Source: Paramecium sonneborni
Lineage: Eukaryota > Ciliophora > Oligohymenophorea > Peniculida > Parameciidae
Length of the DNA: 64,000 nucleotides
Assembly (NCBI GenBank): GCA_905182985.1
Contig: CAJJDN010000158.1
Span: 123,527 to 187,526 of the forward strand
Direction: 5' to 3'
Position numbers and translations under genes: made by a program. A model generated the notes under the pieces. That model searched no databases, was not told where the DNA came from, and saw nothing but the letters and a program-made list of their open reading frames with translations. Shown piece after piece: positions 11,868 through 23,710 of the stretch; position 1 is the first letter of the stretch, and each line of letters starts with the position of its first letter.

Positions 11868-12960
11868 TCAAACATGTCCTACATTCATAGATTATTCTTT
11901 CCATCTTTGTAATTTGATTAATTTCAAATCCCATTCTCTAACTTTATATTTAAATTTATTATTACCCAAAACTATTTGAACAATTGACAATCACTATTAC
12001 ATTACTTAGATTTAATATTCAAAACTACAAGATGTTTCATTAAATTATTATCTATCACTAATATACAATTCTTTCTAAAAAAATCTATAACTTAATTTTT
12101 TATTTCAATCCAAAATATTAATAACCTAAATAATACATTACTAAATACTTCATTAGTACAAATATCTTAAAAAGTTGTAAGAATAATCACTCATCCATCT
12201 TCAAAATTACTCTTTACATTTCTATATCAAATCTCTTTCAATTATCAATTATCATTTCTCAATTTCAAATATCTGAATTCTAGATATATATTTGAAAGAA
12301 GCTTAAAATGTTCTCTAAACAATTTTGAATTTTGTTATTGTTGATTCAATATTGCAATCTATATATCTCTCCTACATAAAACAATAAGTTATTCTCATCA
12401 TTTACTATTAGATTGATTTGCAGAGTAATTCTATTCTATCTATTTAAATGAATGTAGTTTATCATTCTTCTAATGTTAAATATCAAAATTATCGTTCTTT
12501 TGTTTTCAGTTCAAAATTTACTAAAATTTTTAAAATTGGCTTTTTTTAACTCTACACTTTGGATACTATGGTTTATTTAAGGCTTAATTAGAATTATATA
12601 GTATTTTTTAATCCTCTAATTATCATTTATCAACAGTTGTTAACTCTTGCTATTCTTAATTATTTTTATTACTTTTTCGCATTCTTATTACTTAAACTAA
12701 TTAACGTATAAAATGCCTGTACTAAAAATCATTTAATTTCTGTTAATTCTAACTTTTTTTAATATTTTCTCATAGCATCTAAATCTTTTGTTTATCTCCT
12801 CTAATCATTATTGGTTCATAGATCTAAAATCATTATTACAGTAAAATGGATTCATTATGATTTTAGGCGGCAATTTACCATTTATTTCAATCTAAATAAA
12901 ATTATATCAATAATAAATCATTAATAGTTGCTTTATTCTAAATGACATATTTATTGACTT
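11868..12960 (-). pseudogene. coding-like minus-strand segment, model unresolved
   Basis: Several stretches look coding on the minus strand, for example IEINGKLPPKIIMNPFYC just upstream of an in-frame TGA at 12805-12807, and a C-terminal block KVREWDLKLIKLQRWKEQ ending at TGA 11868-11870. I could not join them with introns of the usual size. One frame continues across several TGA codons. This may be a decayed gene, a gene with missed introns, or overlapping chance frames. No family recognised. Confidence 0.25.
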
Positions 12961-13020
12961 TAATTGATAAAAAAAATCATTAAAATTATAATAGACATCA
13001 ATATTAATATTTATATTTTA

Positions 13021-13576
13021 TCAATATTTTTCCACCTTAAACTTTTTCTTTCTCTTATTTTATTGTAGTGGATTAAATTTTTGATGATGAGATCTACATT
13101 ACGTAGGATTTCTTGACGATATGTATTAACTCATCATTTTAAAAATCTTTTTAGATTTTTTATCATATTTTGACTTCAATATATCATAATGAGTATCAAT
13201 GAATTCAAGATACAATTCATGTTCTTCTTTACTCCAATGACCTAAAGAATATATTTAAGGGTTTTCAATAGAATTCAATTTATTTTCACTTATTTCCCTT
13301 TCTGTTTCATTTTTTATATATAAAGGCTATTCCAAGACTTAAGCTTATTGTAAATTATTCTAATATTATTATTCGTTTATGTTTGTTCCATTGTAATTGC
13401 TACATTATTAGATATACGATATCCCTGTATTTAATTAAGCAATGTCTCCATAATAAATTTAAGGTACTATTAATATGTCTATGTTAAATAATACTGTATT
13501 AAAACAATTAGGGTTAATTTTAAAGACAGATTAAAAAAGTTTAATTGGCTAGCTAGGTTTAAAAGATTCTATTCAT
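13021..13576 (-). CDS. SHAQKYF-type single-repeat Myb protein
   Basis: 175 residues with one 28-bp intron (13467-13494). The C-terminal half carries a single Myb-like repeat: GHWSKEEHELYLEFI, a middle helix KSKKIFKMMSQYISSRNP, and TQCRSHHQKF, the ciliate counterpart of the SHAQKYF motif in the third helix. A basic tail (NKRKKKFKV) ends the protein 8 residues later. The N-terminal ~90 residues are Gln/Asn-rich. Single-repeat SHAQKYF Mybs bind DNA as transcription factors, so I infer nuclear function. It is one of three Myb-type genes on this strand within 16 kb. Confidence 0.7.
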
Positions 13577-14050
13577 ATATTCTTATTAAAACATTTCTGA
13601 TTCAAGGAATATATTATATTTTTATTAATACTGATAATTGCTCCTCACTTCTTTTAGTTAAAACTGGTATTTTAAAGAATTACATAAATGAATAAACCCT
13701 ACATTCAATTTATCAAACAAGTTATTATCCAAAAATACTTTTTACAATACATTTTACAATACATTTTATTTATAATATAATGTTTTCTAAAATAGTTCAG
13801 TGTAAAAATTTAATAGTGCGTAATTGAGTATTTAATTCATTAAATTTTAAGAATAATTAAATTTATGATATATTTTATGTAATACTTTGTGATTAAGGAT
13901 ATTAATTAAAACTCTAGGTATTTTTGGATCTTTTGATTTAAATATTGTTGATAAAATTTAAATAGAAATAGATAAATATTCAATAGATGAGATTGAGAAA
14001 TTCAATTAATTAATGGTTTATTTTAATTGAATAATTAATATATTAGATAC
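13577..14050. other. intergenic, no gene seen
   Basis: 474 bp of A+T-rich DNA between the SHAQKYF Myb start and the stop of the His-rich gene. Nothing recognisable. Confidence 0.45.
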
Positions 14051-14792
14051 TCATAGTTCTTATTACTTTTAATAATATTAGATATCTTAATTTAGGTTTT
14101 CAATTCCTTGATTTAATATTGGAGCAATTCCACTAAGAGATTACTAATATAGATAATGTTAGATTACATCTTATAAGAGCTTTTTCATATCTTTCTATAA
14201 TGTAATTAAATATTCTATGTTTTATTTAATAATTTAATTATTTCTATAAATGATAGAATGAGATAATACTTCTCTCTTTATTATTATTATTATTTGGATA
14301 ACTTTTATTATTGTTGTTTTTATACAACTGGTTTTGTAAGATTAGTAAAATCTTTTTTTTGAACACTTTCAATAGTTTATTAGAATTCTTCGATTGCTAC
14401 TTCTAAAGTTTACTATTTATAAGAATTGTATATACTTTAGTTTAATCAAATTTAGTAAAATCAGGTAATGGATCATCAGGTTTGAAAGCTTAACCTCCAA
14501 AATTACTTAATTGATTTAACATTTCAGTCAATTTAGGAATCATACTTAAACTACCAAGTAATCCTTCTCCTTTACTTAAACCACTTAATAAACTAGTAGG
14601 ATCAAGATTAGGAAGATCACTTGGTAATCCATGACCACATTGACCATGATCATGATTATGATCTTCATTTCCATGATGATCATGATGATGTTATTAATTT
14701 GAAGGTACTAATTAATTTTATGTCGATTATTATTATTATTATTATGGTTGTTATTTTGCTTTATTCTTATTCTTTTTTTTCTTATTATCCAT
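14051..14792 (-). CDS. His/Gln-rich protein, unknown
   Basis: 230 residues with introns at 14413-14435 and 14244-14269. The protein starts with a Lys/Asn-rich stretch and a Gln run, followed at ~35-55 by a His/Asp-rich segment (HHHDHHGNEDHNHDHGQCGH) that could bind Zn, Ni or Cu. A Leu/Gly-rich region (LLSGLSKGEGLLGSLSMIPK) and a C-terminal coiled coil (VAIEEFQQTIESVQKK; DMKKLLQDVIQ) follow. The second intron was accepted because it extends the coiled coil to a better end. An in-frame alternative without it stops at 14185. No family assigned. Confidence 0.6.
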
Positions 14793-14873
14793 TTTTGAAT
14801 TTTTTATTATTTAAATTAATTCATTTGATTTCAATAGAAATAGAATTATAATTATTTTATTTGTGATTATGAA

Positions 14874-15682
14874 TCATTATTTATAAACAATCATGTTAAT
14901 TAATTATTGAACCTCCAAAACTATGTAAGGTTATTCTACATTTAGAATCTATTTTAACTATTTTATAGTATTTGCTATCTAAACGTAATCATTTATAATT
15001 ATTTTCAACCATTTCCAAGCATCTTACAATGATACATTCTAATCTAAAAAATAATTATATATATTTCTTTACTTTCATATAATTTTGGTTATAACTTTAT
15101 TATCATATCCTTAACACAATCTGTAAATTTTTTATATTGTTTCAATTATTTTTAATCATTACTTTCATATTAAGACATTGATTTTTTTCTATTCATTTAT
15201 ATTGATATATCTTAATTTGTTATATCAGTAATCGAGGTTTAATAAAAGGATGAATCTACCGATTTATGCTTTTTCATCATATTTATTTAATTTAACAATT
15301 CTTCTTTTTAAGAAGCAATCTCATTAAGTAATTTATTTGATTTTATAACTATACTTTTTGTAACATTTAACTCCTCGTATAATTTTTAATTTTATTTTTT
15401 TAATTCGTTAATTTATTCAATTTTATTCTCTCTATCCCTTTCACATTCTTCTAATGCTTTTTTTAATTCAAAGATTGTTCTATCTGCTATATCTCTTTAT
15501 GTATTAGAAAGTAAAAGAACTGATGAATTTTGTATATCATCAATCAATAATGAATTGTTATCAAAATATTATTTATTTTATGCAGACTCTTTATAAGCTT
15601 ATAGTTTTTGCATTATTTCAATTTGATCTAATTCTAATTACTTATATTTTTACGCCAATTCTTATTTTATCTCTTTGAACAT
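14874..15682 (-). CDS. coiled-coil protein
   Basis: 259 residues, one 29-bp intron (15044-15072). Almost the whole length is heptad-rich coiled coil (FKEIKQELAQKYKQLEL; TIFELKKALEECERD; KIEQINELKKQNQKLYEELN). It ends in a compact helical block (LQDAWKWLKIIINDYVQIAN) that becomes visible only when the intron is removed. The start is the first ATG of the coiled-coil frame; an upstream exon is possible. No specific family. Structural or scaffolding roles are typical of such proteins. Confidence 0.6.
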
Positions 15683-15851
15683 AAAATTACTTAATTTATT
15701 ATTATTTTAGTTAATTTATTTGATTCAAAATTTACTTAACATAATTCATCAAATATTTAATTGATATAACTAACTATTATCTTACTTATATAATAAATGA
15801 TTATTGATTAAGGAGTTTAATAATATAATATAAATGAGAAACATTATTATG

Positions 15852-16680
15852 TCAATACTTTAGAAGTTCTTATTTAATGAATAGATTCCATTCTTTTTAT
15901 TTTGGTACATTTTGACTATGATTTGTTTCTTCATCATATTGTTTTTCCATTTGCAAATAAAACTAAAATGTATCTTAGAATATTTTAGTGCATTCGATTC
16001 GATAATTCTTAGTGTATTTGAATTTGTCTGCTCTAATTTAAAAATTTATTTATTTTTTTTACTTATATTTAAAATCTAAAGCACATAAACACCCAATTAG
16101 ATAATGTCCTGTTTCATGTTCTAATAATCTATCCCATTTTTATTTAACCCAAGATTTATTATTTAAGCAACACCAACTTTAAATATTTAGACGATATTTA
16201 ATATTCTATGATCTTTTCATCTTCCTCATATTAATATCAAATGTATATCCAACTGTCCAAAAACAATGAGCCTTCCATGGAGATTACATATTTGGAGATG
16301 CTGTAAAATAACTCCAATCTATTTTCAGAATTTTTATTCCATTTATTGTTACTGGCAATACTCCATTAAAATCATCATAATTGAAGTAACTCAATGGATC
16401 TTATGATGTATTTTTACAAACTAATACACCTATTTCTCTTTATTTATTATACTCTCTATATTATCTTCATCTAATTTAGAACAACTTTAAGGAGGACTTG
16501 ATGTACATGAATTACTGCAGCATGTAGAATTACTAGATATACTTGGTAAATGATGGATTCTTCATTATCTTTATATTATTACTTAAATTATGATGAAGCT
16601 CTTTTAGCAAGATTATAGTTCTAACTCTTTTGACTTTGTGAAAGTTTTCTATTCTCTCTCTATCTAACCGAGTTCATCAT
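15852..16680 (-). CDS. DUF922-like predicted zinc metalloprotease (HETGH)
   Basis: 260 residues after introns at 16560-16582 (AAG end) and 16430-16452. Residues ~60-215 resemble the DUF922 family: a DWSYFTASPNMQSPWKAHCFW strand region, then SWVKQKWDRLLEHETGHYLIG. The HETGH is an HExxH zinc motif in the position where DUF922 proteins have HEQGH. DUF922 members known to me are mostly bacterial predicted Zn peptidases. There is no signal peptide: the N-terminus is basic and Gln-rich with a Ser/Cys cluster (NSTCCSNSCTSSPPQSCS). Catalysis is an inference from the motif only. The limited distribution I know of makes bacterial transfer to ciliates worth testing. Codon use and introns look native. 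Confidence 0.6.
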
Positions 16681-17012
16681 TGAAACTTCGAATTCTTTTA
16701 ATTAGGTTTTTATTAAACAATATCATATTCTAACATCATAACGAATAATATAAATTAAATTATCAACTACAAATCTTATCTTTGATTATCATATATATCA
16801 CTATCACTTTATACTTGTATAGATAATTATTCATTATCAACTCAATATTAGTAGGAACTATCTAATTTATATTTGTTTTCAAAATTAAAGTTAAAGAACT
16901 AATATTATTCTTTCCCTTCTTAAATATATTTAACAATCATTACAATTATTATTATTATTATTATTCTAATTTAAAACAAAAACACATCAAATTTTGTTAT
17001 TATTTAAAATTT
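16681..17012. promoter_or_regulatory. divergent intergenic region
   Basis: 332 bp between the start codons of the DUF922-like gene (minus) and the Gln-rich gene (plus), so it carries both promoters. It includes a short run of tta/att triplets near 16,945. No defined motif. Confidence 0.4.
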
Positions 17013-17795
17013 ATGAACTTATTTCAAAAGTTAAAGTATATTTTAAGAAGTATTTTTTCTTCAACTCAAACTCCTGAAAAAGAATCAAAAGATAAAGAAT
17101 ATGAAGAGACAAGTTAAATTATTGCATCCTTGAGAAAACACTTCCAATCTTTAGAAAAAAACAACAAAGAACCTATTAGGTTAATTCTACTTAAAAAACT
17201 TATTGAATTAAAAAATAAAAACAGATATCCCAGATAACATAATTCAACCATTAAATAGATGTAATTAGTGTTTCCACAATAAACTACTAATTATATCAAT
17301 ATTACTTAATAAAAATAACATCCGCCAATTTCAACTCCAACATTTCATAATCAGAATTTTGATACCTAAAACTATTTTGTAAAACAACATATTCCTTAAT
17401 TTATGATGGAATAGTAATTGTAATAGCCATATGAATCTCAAGATTAACAAACATTCTTTCATTAAAATTAGTTAAAAATTAATATCTCATTAGAATCTAT
17501 AAGTTTTTCATCTTAATAAAGCCATTTTACATTTGGTCAAAATAGCTTTGGATCTTAAATGCTATAATAATCACTTTTGAATCCAAAGGAACAATAAACT
17601 AAATACGGCTATAATAATAATATGGATTGCAAAAATTACTGTAAGAAATTTTAATATTTTTAAGCCTAATGTGAAGCATAAAAAGGGTATAGACCAAAAC
17701 CAAAGTTGTTTATTTTTCCAGATATAATAGAAGACATATAAGAGTCAACTATTCTAACTGAGCAATAGTTCAGCAATACAAAGGAAACCTTATGA
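17013..17795 (+). CDS. Gln/Asn-rich hypothetical protein
   Basis: Intronless, 260 residues. A short N-terminal helical part (FQKLKYILRSIF; LRKHFQSLEKNNKEPIRLILLKKL) is followed by a low-complexity Gln/Pro/Asn/Ser region and a Cys-containing stretch (MDCKNYCKKFQYFQAQCE). Nearly every Gln is TAA, TAG or CAA, as expected. Convergent with the Myb gene downstream (stop codons 73 bp apart). No family. Confidence 0.55.
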
Positions 17796-17867
17796 GTTAA
17801 AAATTTTAATTTTTACTGATTAAAATATTAATCATTAATCAATATTTAAAAAAATGAATAAAATGAT

Positions 17868-19394
17868 TCATTTAAAACTGCTTATTTTTGAATGATTATT
17901 ATCTTCTTACTCAATAGAACTTCTAGCTTTGGAATTTAATAGAGTATCATTTAATTTTGAAGAAAAAAATGAGAAAGTGCTACGAAGTTTATTTTCAATT
18001 AGTTTTTCTGAATTAGCTTATTCTATTTGTACACCTGGAATATTGAATTATGATCTTGAATTAAATTAAATATTAAAAATACTTTTTTTCTTATTAATTA
18101 GGTTGCTATTAGTTTGCAAAAACACCAGGTACATATTTAGCAAAGTTTGTTGAATCTACCAAATTTAATAACCCACTCATTTGATTAGAGAATTCATGTT
18201 ATTAATTGTTTTGATCAAAATTTTATATATTGCATTCACTTTCAATTTTAATCATTTGATTACTTAAAAAAGAGATGAGTTGATTTTTATTGCTTATAAA
18301 TAAAGTTTAAGTTTTAGAATCATAAAAAGCAGGAACTAGTTATTTAAGTTAATTTCCATCAGCTAAATCAAATGATTAGATGGTATACTCATTAGTTTTA
18401 ATAACTTTTTGTGTTTATGGTGTTAAAGCTTAATTAAAATTAAATTAAAATTTGTACTTTAATTGGCATGAATAATTTTATTTCTCTTAAGTGTTTACAA
18501 AGGGAGAGATGGATTTTCAGATTAATATCTTTTTTTCAAAATATCAATTAAAGTATTAATTTATGAACAGTTATTTTTTTTCAATAAGCAATTATAACGA
18601 TTCTTGACAGCATTTTCACTTCTTTTTGATTTTAAAATTTTAGATATGAATGCCCATTTCTTTTGTTTTTTTTTAACTAATTCTAATAATTCAATATCTT
18701 CTTCAATACTCCAGGGATGTCTATTGATATCAGGATTAAGATGATTATTCCATCTTTCTCTACATTATTTTCCTGTTCTTGGAGAATCTTTGAATTACAA
18801 ATTTAACAAGTTTGCTAAATTACACCATTTATTTTACATTCCTTCCTCTTTGCTTTAACTAAAAGATTATAATTGTTTTACTTAATCAATTATATTAAAT
18901 ATTCATCTTATTCTTATGTCCAAGGTATTTGTTACAAAGATAACTTCAATAGATCATTCCATTTATTCTTACATTACTCAACAGTCCTTCTACTTATTAA
19001 TTGTACTACTTCTTCCCATACTTAAGTTGGCTATGCTCATAAACAAATGTTATACAATTTTTCTAATATGAATTCCATCTCTTGAACAGATTTTCAATAC
19101 AATCCATATTAATATTTATTTATCTTCATCAGTCCAATTTTTTTTTACTCTTATAATCCATTATTTTGACAATTCTTCTTACAACTCATATATTTATTGA
19201 TTTGTAAAAAGTTCTTGTATATGGAATTATTCTTATAAAAATCTAAATATATAAGCTTAATACTCTATAGATGGAATTTGCTTATCTTGATATTGTTCAT
19301 AGAAGGTTGAAAAATTAGAGAAAAAATTTCGATTAGTTTCCGATACCTACTGGACACTTTTTTGTTTATCTTATAAATATACTTTATAATCCAT
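17868..19394 (-). CDS. three-repeat Myb protein (MYB3R-like)
   Basis: 473 residues with four introns (19031-19055, 18859-18881, 18429-18457 AAG end, 18055-18082 AAG end); spliced length divisible by three. Three Myb repeats can be read: R1 NWTDEDKQILIWIV through VWEEVVQLISRRTVEQCKNKW; R2 PWTQEQDEYLIQLI through NKWCNLANLLNLQF and TGKQCRERWNNHL; R3 HPWSIEEDIELLELVKKKQK through WAFISKILKSKRSENAVKNR. R2 and R3 fit the c-Myb/MYB3R DNA-binding pair. In other eukaryotes these regulate cell-cycle or differentiation genes. The C-terminal ~190 residues are acidic/Gln-rich without a domain. The start ATG was chosen as the first in the open frame, and upstream sequence stays open for ~30 more codons without an ATG. 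Confidence 0.8.
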
Positions 19395-19907
19395 TTACTT
19401 AATTCCTTTTTTCGATTTAGATTTTCTAATAGTAGTTTCTTGCTTTCCCAATTTCTAGTTTGCATAAATAAATTACTAGATGATGAATTATTTAATTTTA
19501 TTTAAACATATATACAATATAATAATTTCTAGTGTTTTTCTACCATCATCTTTATTTTAACACCCCGAAAATAAGAATCAAATTTAAACCAATTTTTAAA
19601 TATTAAAATCTATAGAGAAGAATATATTTTTAAAAAAGCTCTTAAAATTTTATTATATTTTTTTTATTCATTAGAAATTTCAAAAAAAAGAACCTGAGAA
19701 TAACTTATTCAGAAGTAATTTTTATTTAAAGATAGGGAAAATACTGTTTGATTGTTTTATAATTCTTAATAACATTTATCTTAAATAAGTAATCGAAATC
19801 CATTTATACATATATATAATTGAATTTTAATATCATGAGAAATTGTTTCACATAAATTTATATGTTGAAATATTTATGAATTAATCAAAACAACTAACAT
19901 CTCAAAA
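19395..19907. other. intergenic, no gene seen
   Basis: 513 bp between the Myb start and the Nup88-like stop. A+T-rich, with T runs near 19,655-19,665 and 19,910. No supported feature. Confidence 0.45.
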
Positions 19908-22071
19908 TCATTCTTTTTTTTATTATATTTTCTAAATTAGATTTGATTAAATAACTTCGATATCTTACTTTGTTCGATTACTTAATTAGATTTATTCTTC
20001 AAGTTATTATTTATTTTATTTTATTTACTCTTGAATATTATCATATTGAATTTTAAATTAATCTAAATCTTATTGTTTTTGTGAATTTATCAATTATTGC
20101 CTAATAACAGATGCTGATATCGATTGCAACTAATCTAATAGGGAATGTATTTTTTCATTTTTCTCAGAAATTCTACTTTATAATTAAATATTTCTTATCT
20201 CCTATTGTGTTAAGTTTCCTTTCATTTTAATTTCAATATCATTTTACATCTAGAATAATTAAATAATTATTATTACATTCTCAGTTTCTAATTTAATTTT
20301 GATTGCAACTCCTTTAATTGATTAATGAAAATTATTTGCTAGTTCTTCATTGATAGTAATTATTTCTTCTTCAGTTTTACAATGTGGTAATTTCTATTAA
20401 TTAATATATTCAAGATATTTTTTAAATTTTTATAATGCTTTTTTATTCATCAGATAAGTATTCTATTCGTTATAAAAATCTAAGGCAAATTTATTGGCTT
20501 CTAAATTTTATTCTGTTAAACTTAATAACAATTTTTGAGGCAAAAGTTTAAAAGTTTATTTTTAAGTTCTATTTGTGATTCTAAGAAGTAATTATTTAGA
20601 TTTATAAAGATCCAAACATAATACTTAAAGAATGAGTGGTTCTGAATTAGATTAATCTTAATATTTATTTGCAAATGGTATTAGATCAATACAAGTAACA
20701 TTTATAGGAGATTAATCTTATTTAAATTGAATTACATTAGAATAATCAATAGATATTAATGAATTATGATATAGTATAAGGAGTTGATTTCTGTTTGGAA
20801 AATCTAATTAATTTTGAACTATATGAGTTACATTATCACTTTAATATATAATTTTCGGTTATTAATTCTTATTTAGATTTGATATTATGTAGTCATTATT
20901 ATCAATCTATTTTTGAAATTGAACTTCATCTTAAAATATTTCAAAGAGTATTTATAAATCTTTTCCAATAAGTACTTGAACAAAAAGATTTTCATTTAAC
21001 TGTTTAGAAATGATAAAGAATAAATGATAATCAATAATAGACATTTTCTAAAATAAAATGTAAGTACTTTTAGGAAATTAGTAATTGGAATTTTAAAATG
21101 ATTTAAATTTGATACATCCCTTTTGATAATCATCTTAACTAGTGATATCATAGTTAATTTTAAAATCTTTATCAGGTCTTTCTTTGACAAATTAAATTAA
21201 TTCTTATTTTGATGTTTGTAAATACATTTTAGTTTACAATTTAAAAACCATATCATGAAGAATTAATTCATAATAATAAATGATTCCTTAATTATTTATA
21301 AAGTATATTAGGAATTAATTTTGATCTTCAACTTAAGAAAAAGAAAAGGCTAAAGCATTTCCATTCATAGCTTAATTCAAATTAATTCTAACAATTGGTT
21401 GTCGAGGGTTCTTAATCGAATATACCATTAAATATTATTCTTTATGACAATTATACTTTTGAAAGGTATGTTATCTATTCTAATCTTAAGATGTTTATAA
21501 AATCACTAAGTAATTAGGATTCAGTGGATGAAATGCTGCTTATTAACATAGACCAATATTTTTTATCAAAGAAAGCCATAATTAATTTTCTTATATAAAT
21601 CCTGTATAAACTTCTTTTATTATCATAGTAGGTTATTATTCAGATCTATTTGTATTTGCTTTATTTGATTATTTTACTATTGATCATATGAATATTGTTA
21701 CTTAAAAGAAGTGCATTATTTTCAATCATAAAGAATTCAAAAATTTAATTTTGATATTATCCTTATGGTATTTCTGCTTCCGAGATACTATCAAATAATT
21801 TAACTTCATATATTTATTCTTCATATCTTCTCTAAAAAACAAATTATCTTAATGTAAATTTTTCATTTGTGTGTTTCATTAGAAAAACATCTTGATTATC
21901 AAAAGAGAGTTAATTTTATGGCAAATATTTATTCCAATCTTTAATTATACTTTCTTATGCTTTATGTTAACAATAAACACTTTCATCAAAACAATCTTAT
22001 ACTTTTTAACATAGAACTTCTAAAAGATCATTTAATTATTCCATCCAATTTTTTAGTGTGTTATCGGACAT
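19908..22071 (-). CDS. Nup88-like protein: beta-propeller plus C-terminal coiled coil
   Basis: 712 residues with one 25-bp intron (21677-21701) whose removal restores the frame exactly. The N-terminal two thirds look like a WD40-type beta-propeller. It has the block CQQAAFHPLNPNYLVIL, comparable to the HPLSP-hLVVL element of Nup88, then ALAFSFSQVED and FLIYFINNQGIIYYYEL. The last ~230 residues are coiled coil (QEIRNIQLQSRISEKNEKIH; EQIKQNKQQLEEQIQLS). Length and order match Nup88 (about 740 residues in animals), a nuclear-pore subunit on the cytoplasmic face. Identity rests on architecture and one short motif, so another propeller/coiled-coil protein remains possible. Confidence 0.6.
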
Positions 22072-22169
22072 TATTAATAAAATATTTTAAATAATTTAAA
22101 TTGTGTGACAAATAATAAATAATAAACTTTTTTTAATATATTTTACTTTTCTCTTTTTATTTTTTCCAA

Positions 22170-23307
22170 ATCAAATATTTTATCATACTTAAGAAGTCTA
22201 TAAATTAATATCAAAATATTTATAATTATTCTAAATTTATCTTAAATCAATTGAAATTAAGATATCTCTCATTTGGAAATATATTATTGAGTATGATTTA
22301 ACATTTTATTATTATTATGAATGTTTATTTATAAAATTCTAAGAGGAGGTATTAATTATTTTAGATATAAACAATTTATTAAATTATACATTGTTAAAGA
22401 ATAAATAATAGGAATGATCTCAATCATTAAATTAAATAAATAAATCTTCTTTTACTCTAAAAGTATTTTAATGAAATTCTAATTTTATAGTTGCTAATTT
22501 AGTTTCAAAATTAAATGTTATAATATATTCAATACATAAATTCTTGAGTGGATTAGTAGTGGTAATAAATATATGAAGATGTAAAATTGTTCAATAAATA
22601 TACTATAACAATTAAGAGTTAAAGAATTTACAACTTCTACAATATAGTCTGAAGATAATTAATTAAGAAAGATATTTATTAATATTTTAAAACTTCGAGA
22701 ATGTAATTAACAATTACTTGAACTTTCTATAAGAATTAAATCAACAAAGTGAATACAAACTCTTTAGTTTAGAAATTAGCTACAATTATGGATCAATTAG
22801 AATATAAATAAGAGAAATAATCACATAAAAATATTACCGATTAATAAGGTATTTAATTTTAATAACTAGAAAACAATTATTCTAATTAAGTGAAAATCTC
22901 TTTGAGAACCATACCTACCAAACCAGTAGAGATTGTTTACAATATGAAAATATTCGAACAATATTTAATGGATATGTAGAAACTATTGTGAACTAAATCT
23001 TATTTTACTAATAATCTGGTTCCTTCTTGCGTTAAATATAAATCTCTTAATCTTATTAAATATACATTTCCGTTAAGTGATAATTTATGCAAGATTTCGA
23101 TTTAATTAAACTTATTATGTCATTAGTACTTTTAATTCCAATTTCGGCAATCGGATATAAATACTTGTAAACATCAAATATTCGAGCTTTGAAATTGTCC
23201 TTACTGTTTTAGCTAACATTAATCATATGGAATTAGATGGAAAATATTTAAATGATAAATTTGAAAAAGAGATGTATAAATTAAGTTTTTTTAAATAAAA
23301 ATTATGA
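22170..23307 (+). CDS. probable multi-exon gene, model unresolved
   Basis: Coding-like stretches on the plus strand: an N-terminal part around YQNIYNYSKFILNQLKLRYL (near 22,210) and a convincing C-terminal exon from about 23,030 to TGA 23305-23307. The C-terminal exon contains VISTFNSNFGNRIQ and ANINHMELDGKYLNDKFEKE. Frames change several times between and I could not place all introns. No family. It ends 94 bp before the H4 start codon. Confidence 0.35.
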
Positions 23308-23401
23308 TTGGTTGATTAATGAATATTTGGATTTAAAATTACAATATACAACCTCCTAATTTAATTTTAATAAATTTGATTCAAATAAAATAAAAAAGAG
23401 A

Positions 23402-23710
23402 ATGGCAGGAAAATCAGGAAAGGGAATAGGAAAAGTTAGTGCAAAGAGACATGCAAGAAAACCAAATAAAGCATCAATAGAAGGAATAACTAAACCAGCA
23501 ATCAGAAGATTAGCAAGAAGAGGAGGAGTGAAAAGAATTTCATCTTTCCTTTATGATGACTCAAGAAATGTATTAAAGAGCTTTTTGGAGAATGTTGTTA
23601 GAGATGCTATTACATACACAGAACATGCAAGAAGAAAAACTGTCACAGTAATGGATGTAGTTTATTCATTGAAAAGATAAGGAAGAACACTTTATGGTTT
23701 TGGTGCATGA
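23402..23710 (+). CDS. H4: histone H4 (divergent copy)
   Basis: 102 residues, no intron. The core is unmistakable: [31 protein letters not shown], then [11 protein letters not shown]. The Q of [10 protein letters not shown] is encoded by TAA at 23678-23680 and the gene stops at TGA, which fixes the genetic code of the organism. H4 packages DNA in the (H3-H4)2 tetramer. Compared with typical ciliate H4, the tail ([20 protein letters not shown]) has one residue fewer, the loop reads [20 protein letters not shown], and the last residue is Ala instead of Gly. The window shows no H3 partner gene. Whether this is the main or a variant H4 cannot be told from one copy. Confidence 0.97.

Noticed and set aside
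14621..14851. 76-codon plus-strand His/Asp-rich ORF
   Set aside because: It is the antisense of the His-rich segment of the minus-strand gene at 14051-14792; the minus strand has the full model with introns.
19265..19465. 66-codon minus-strand ORF
   Set aside because: It overlaps the start of the three-repeat Myb gene in another frame; the Myb frame is the coding one.
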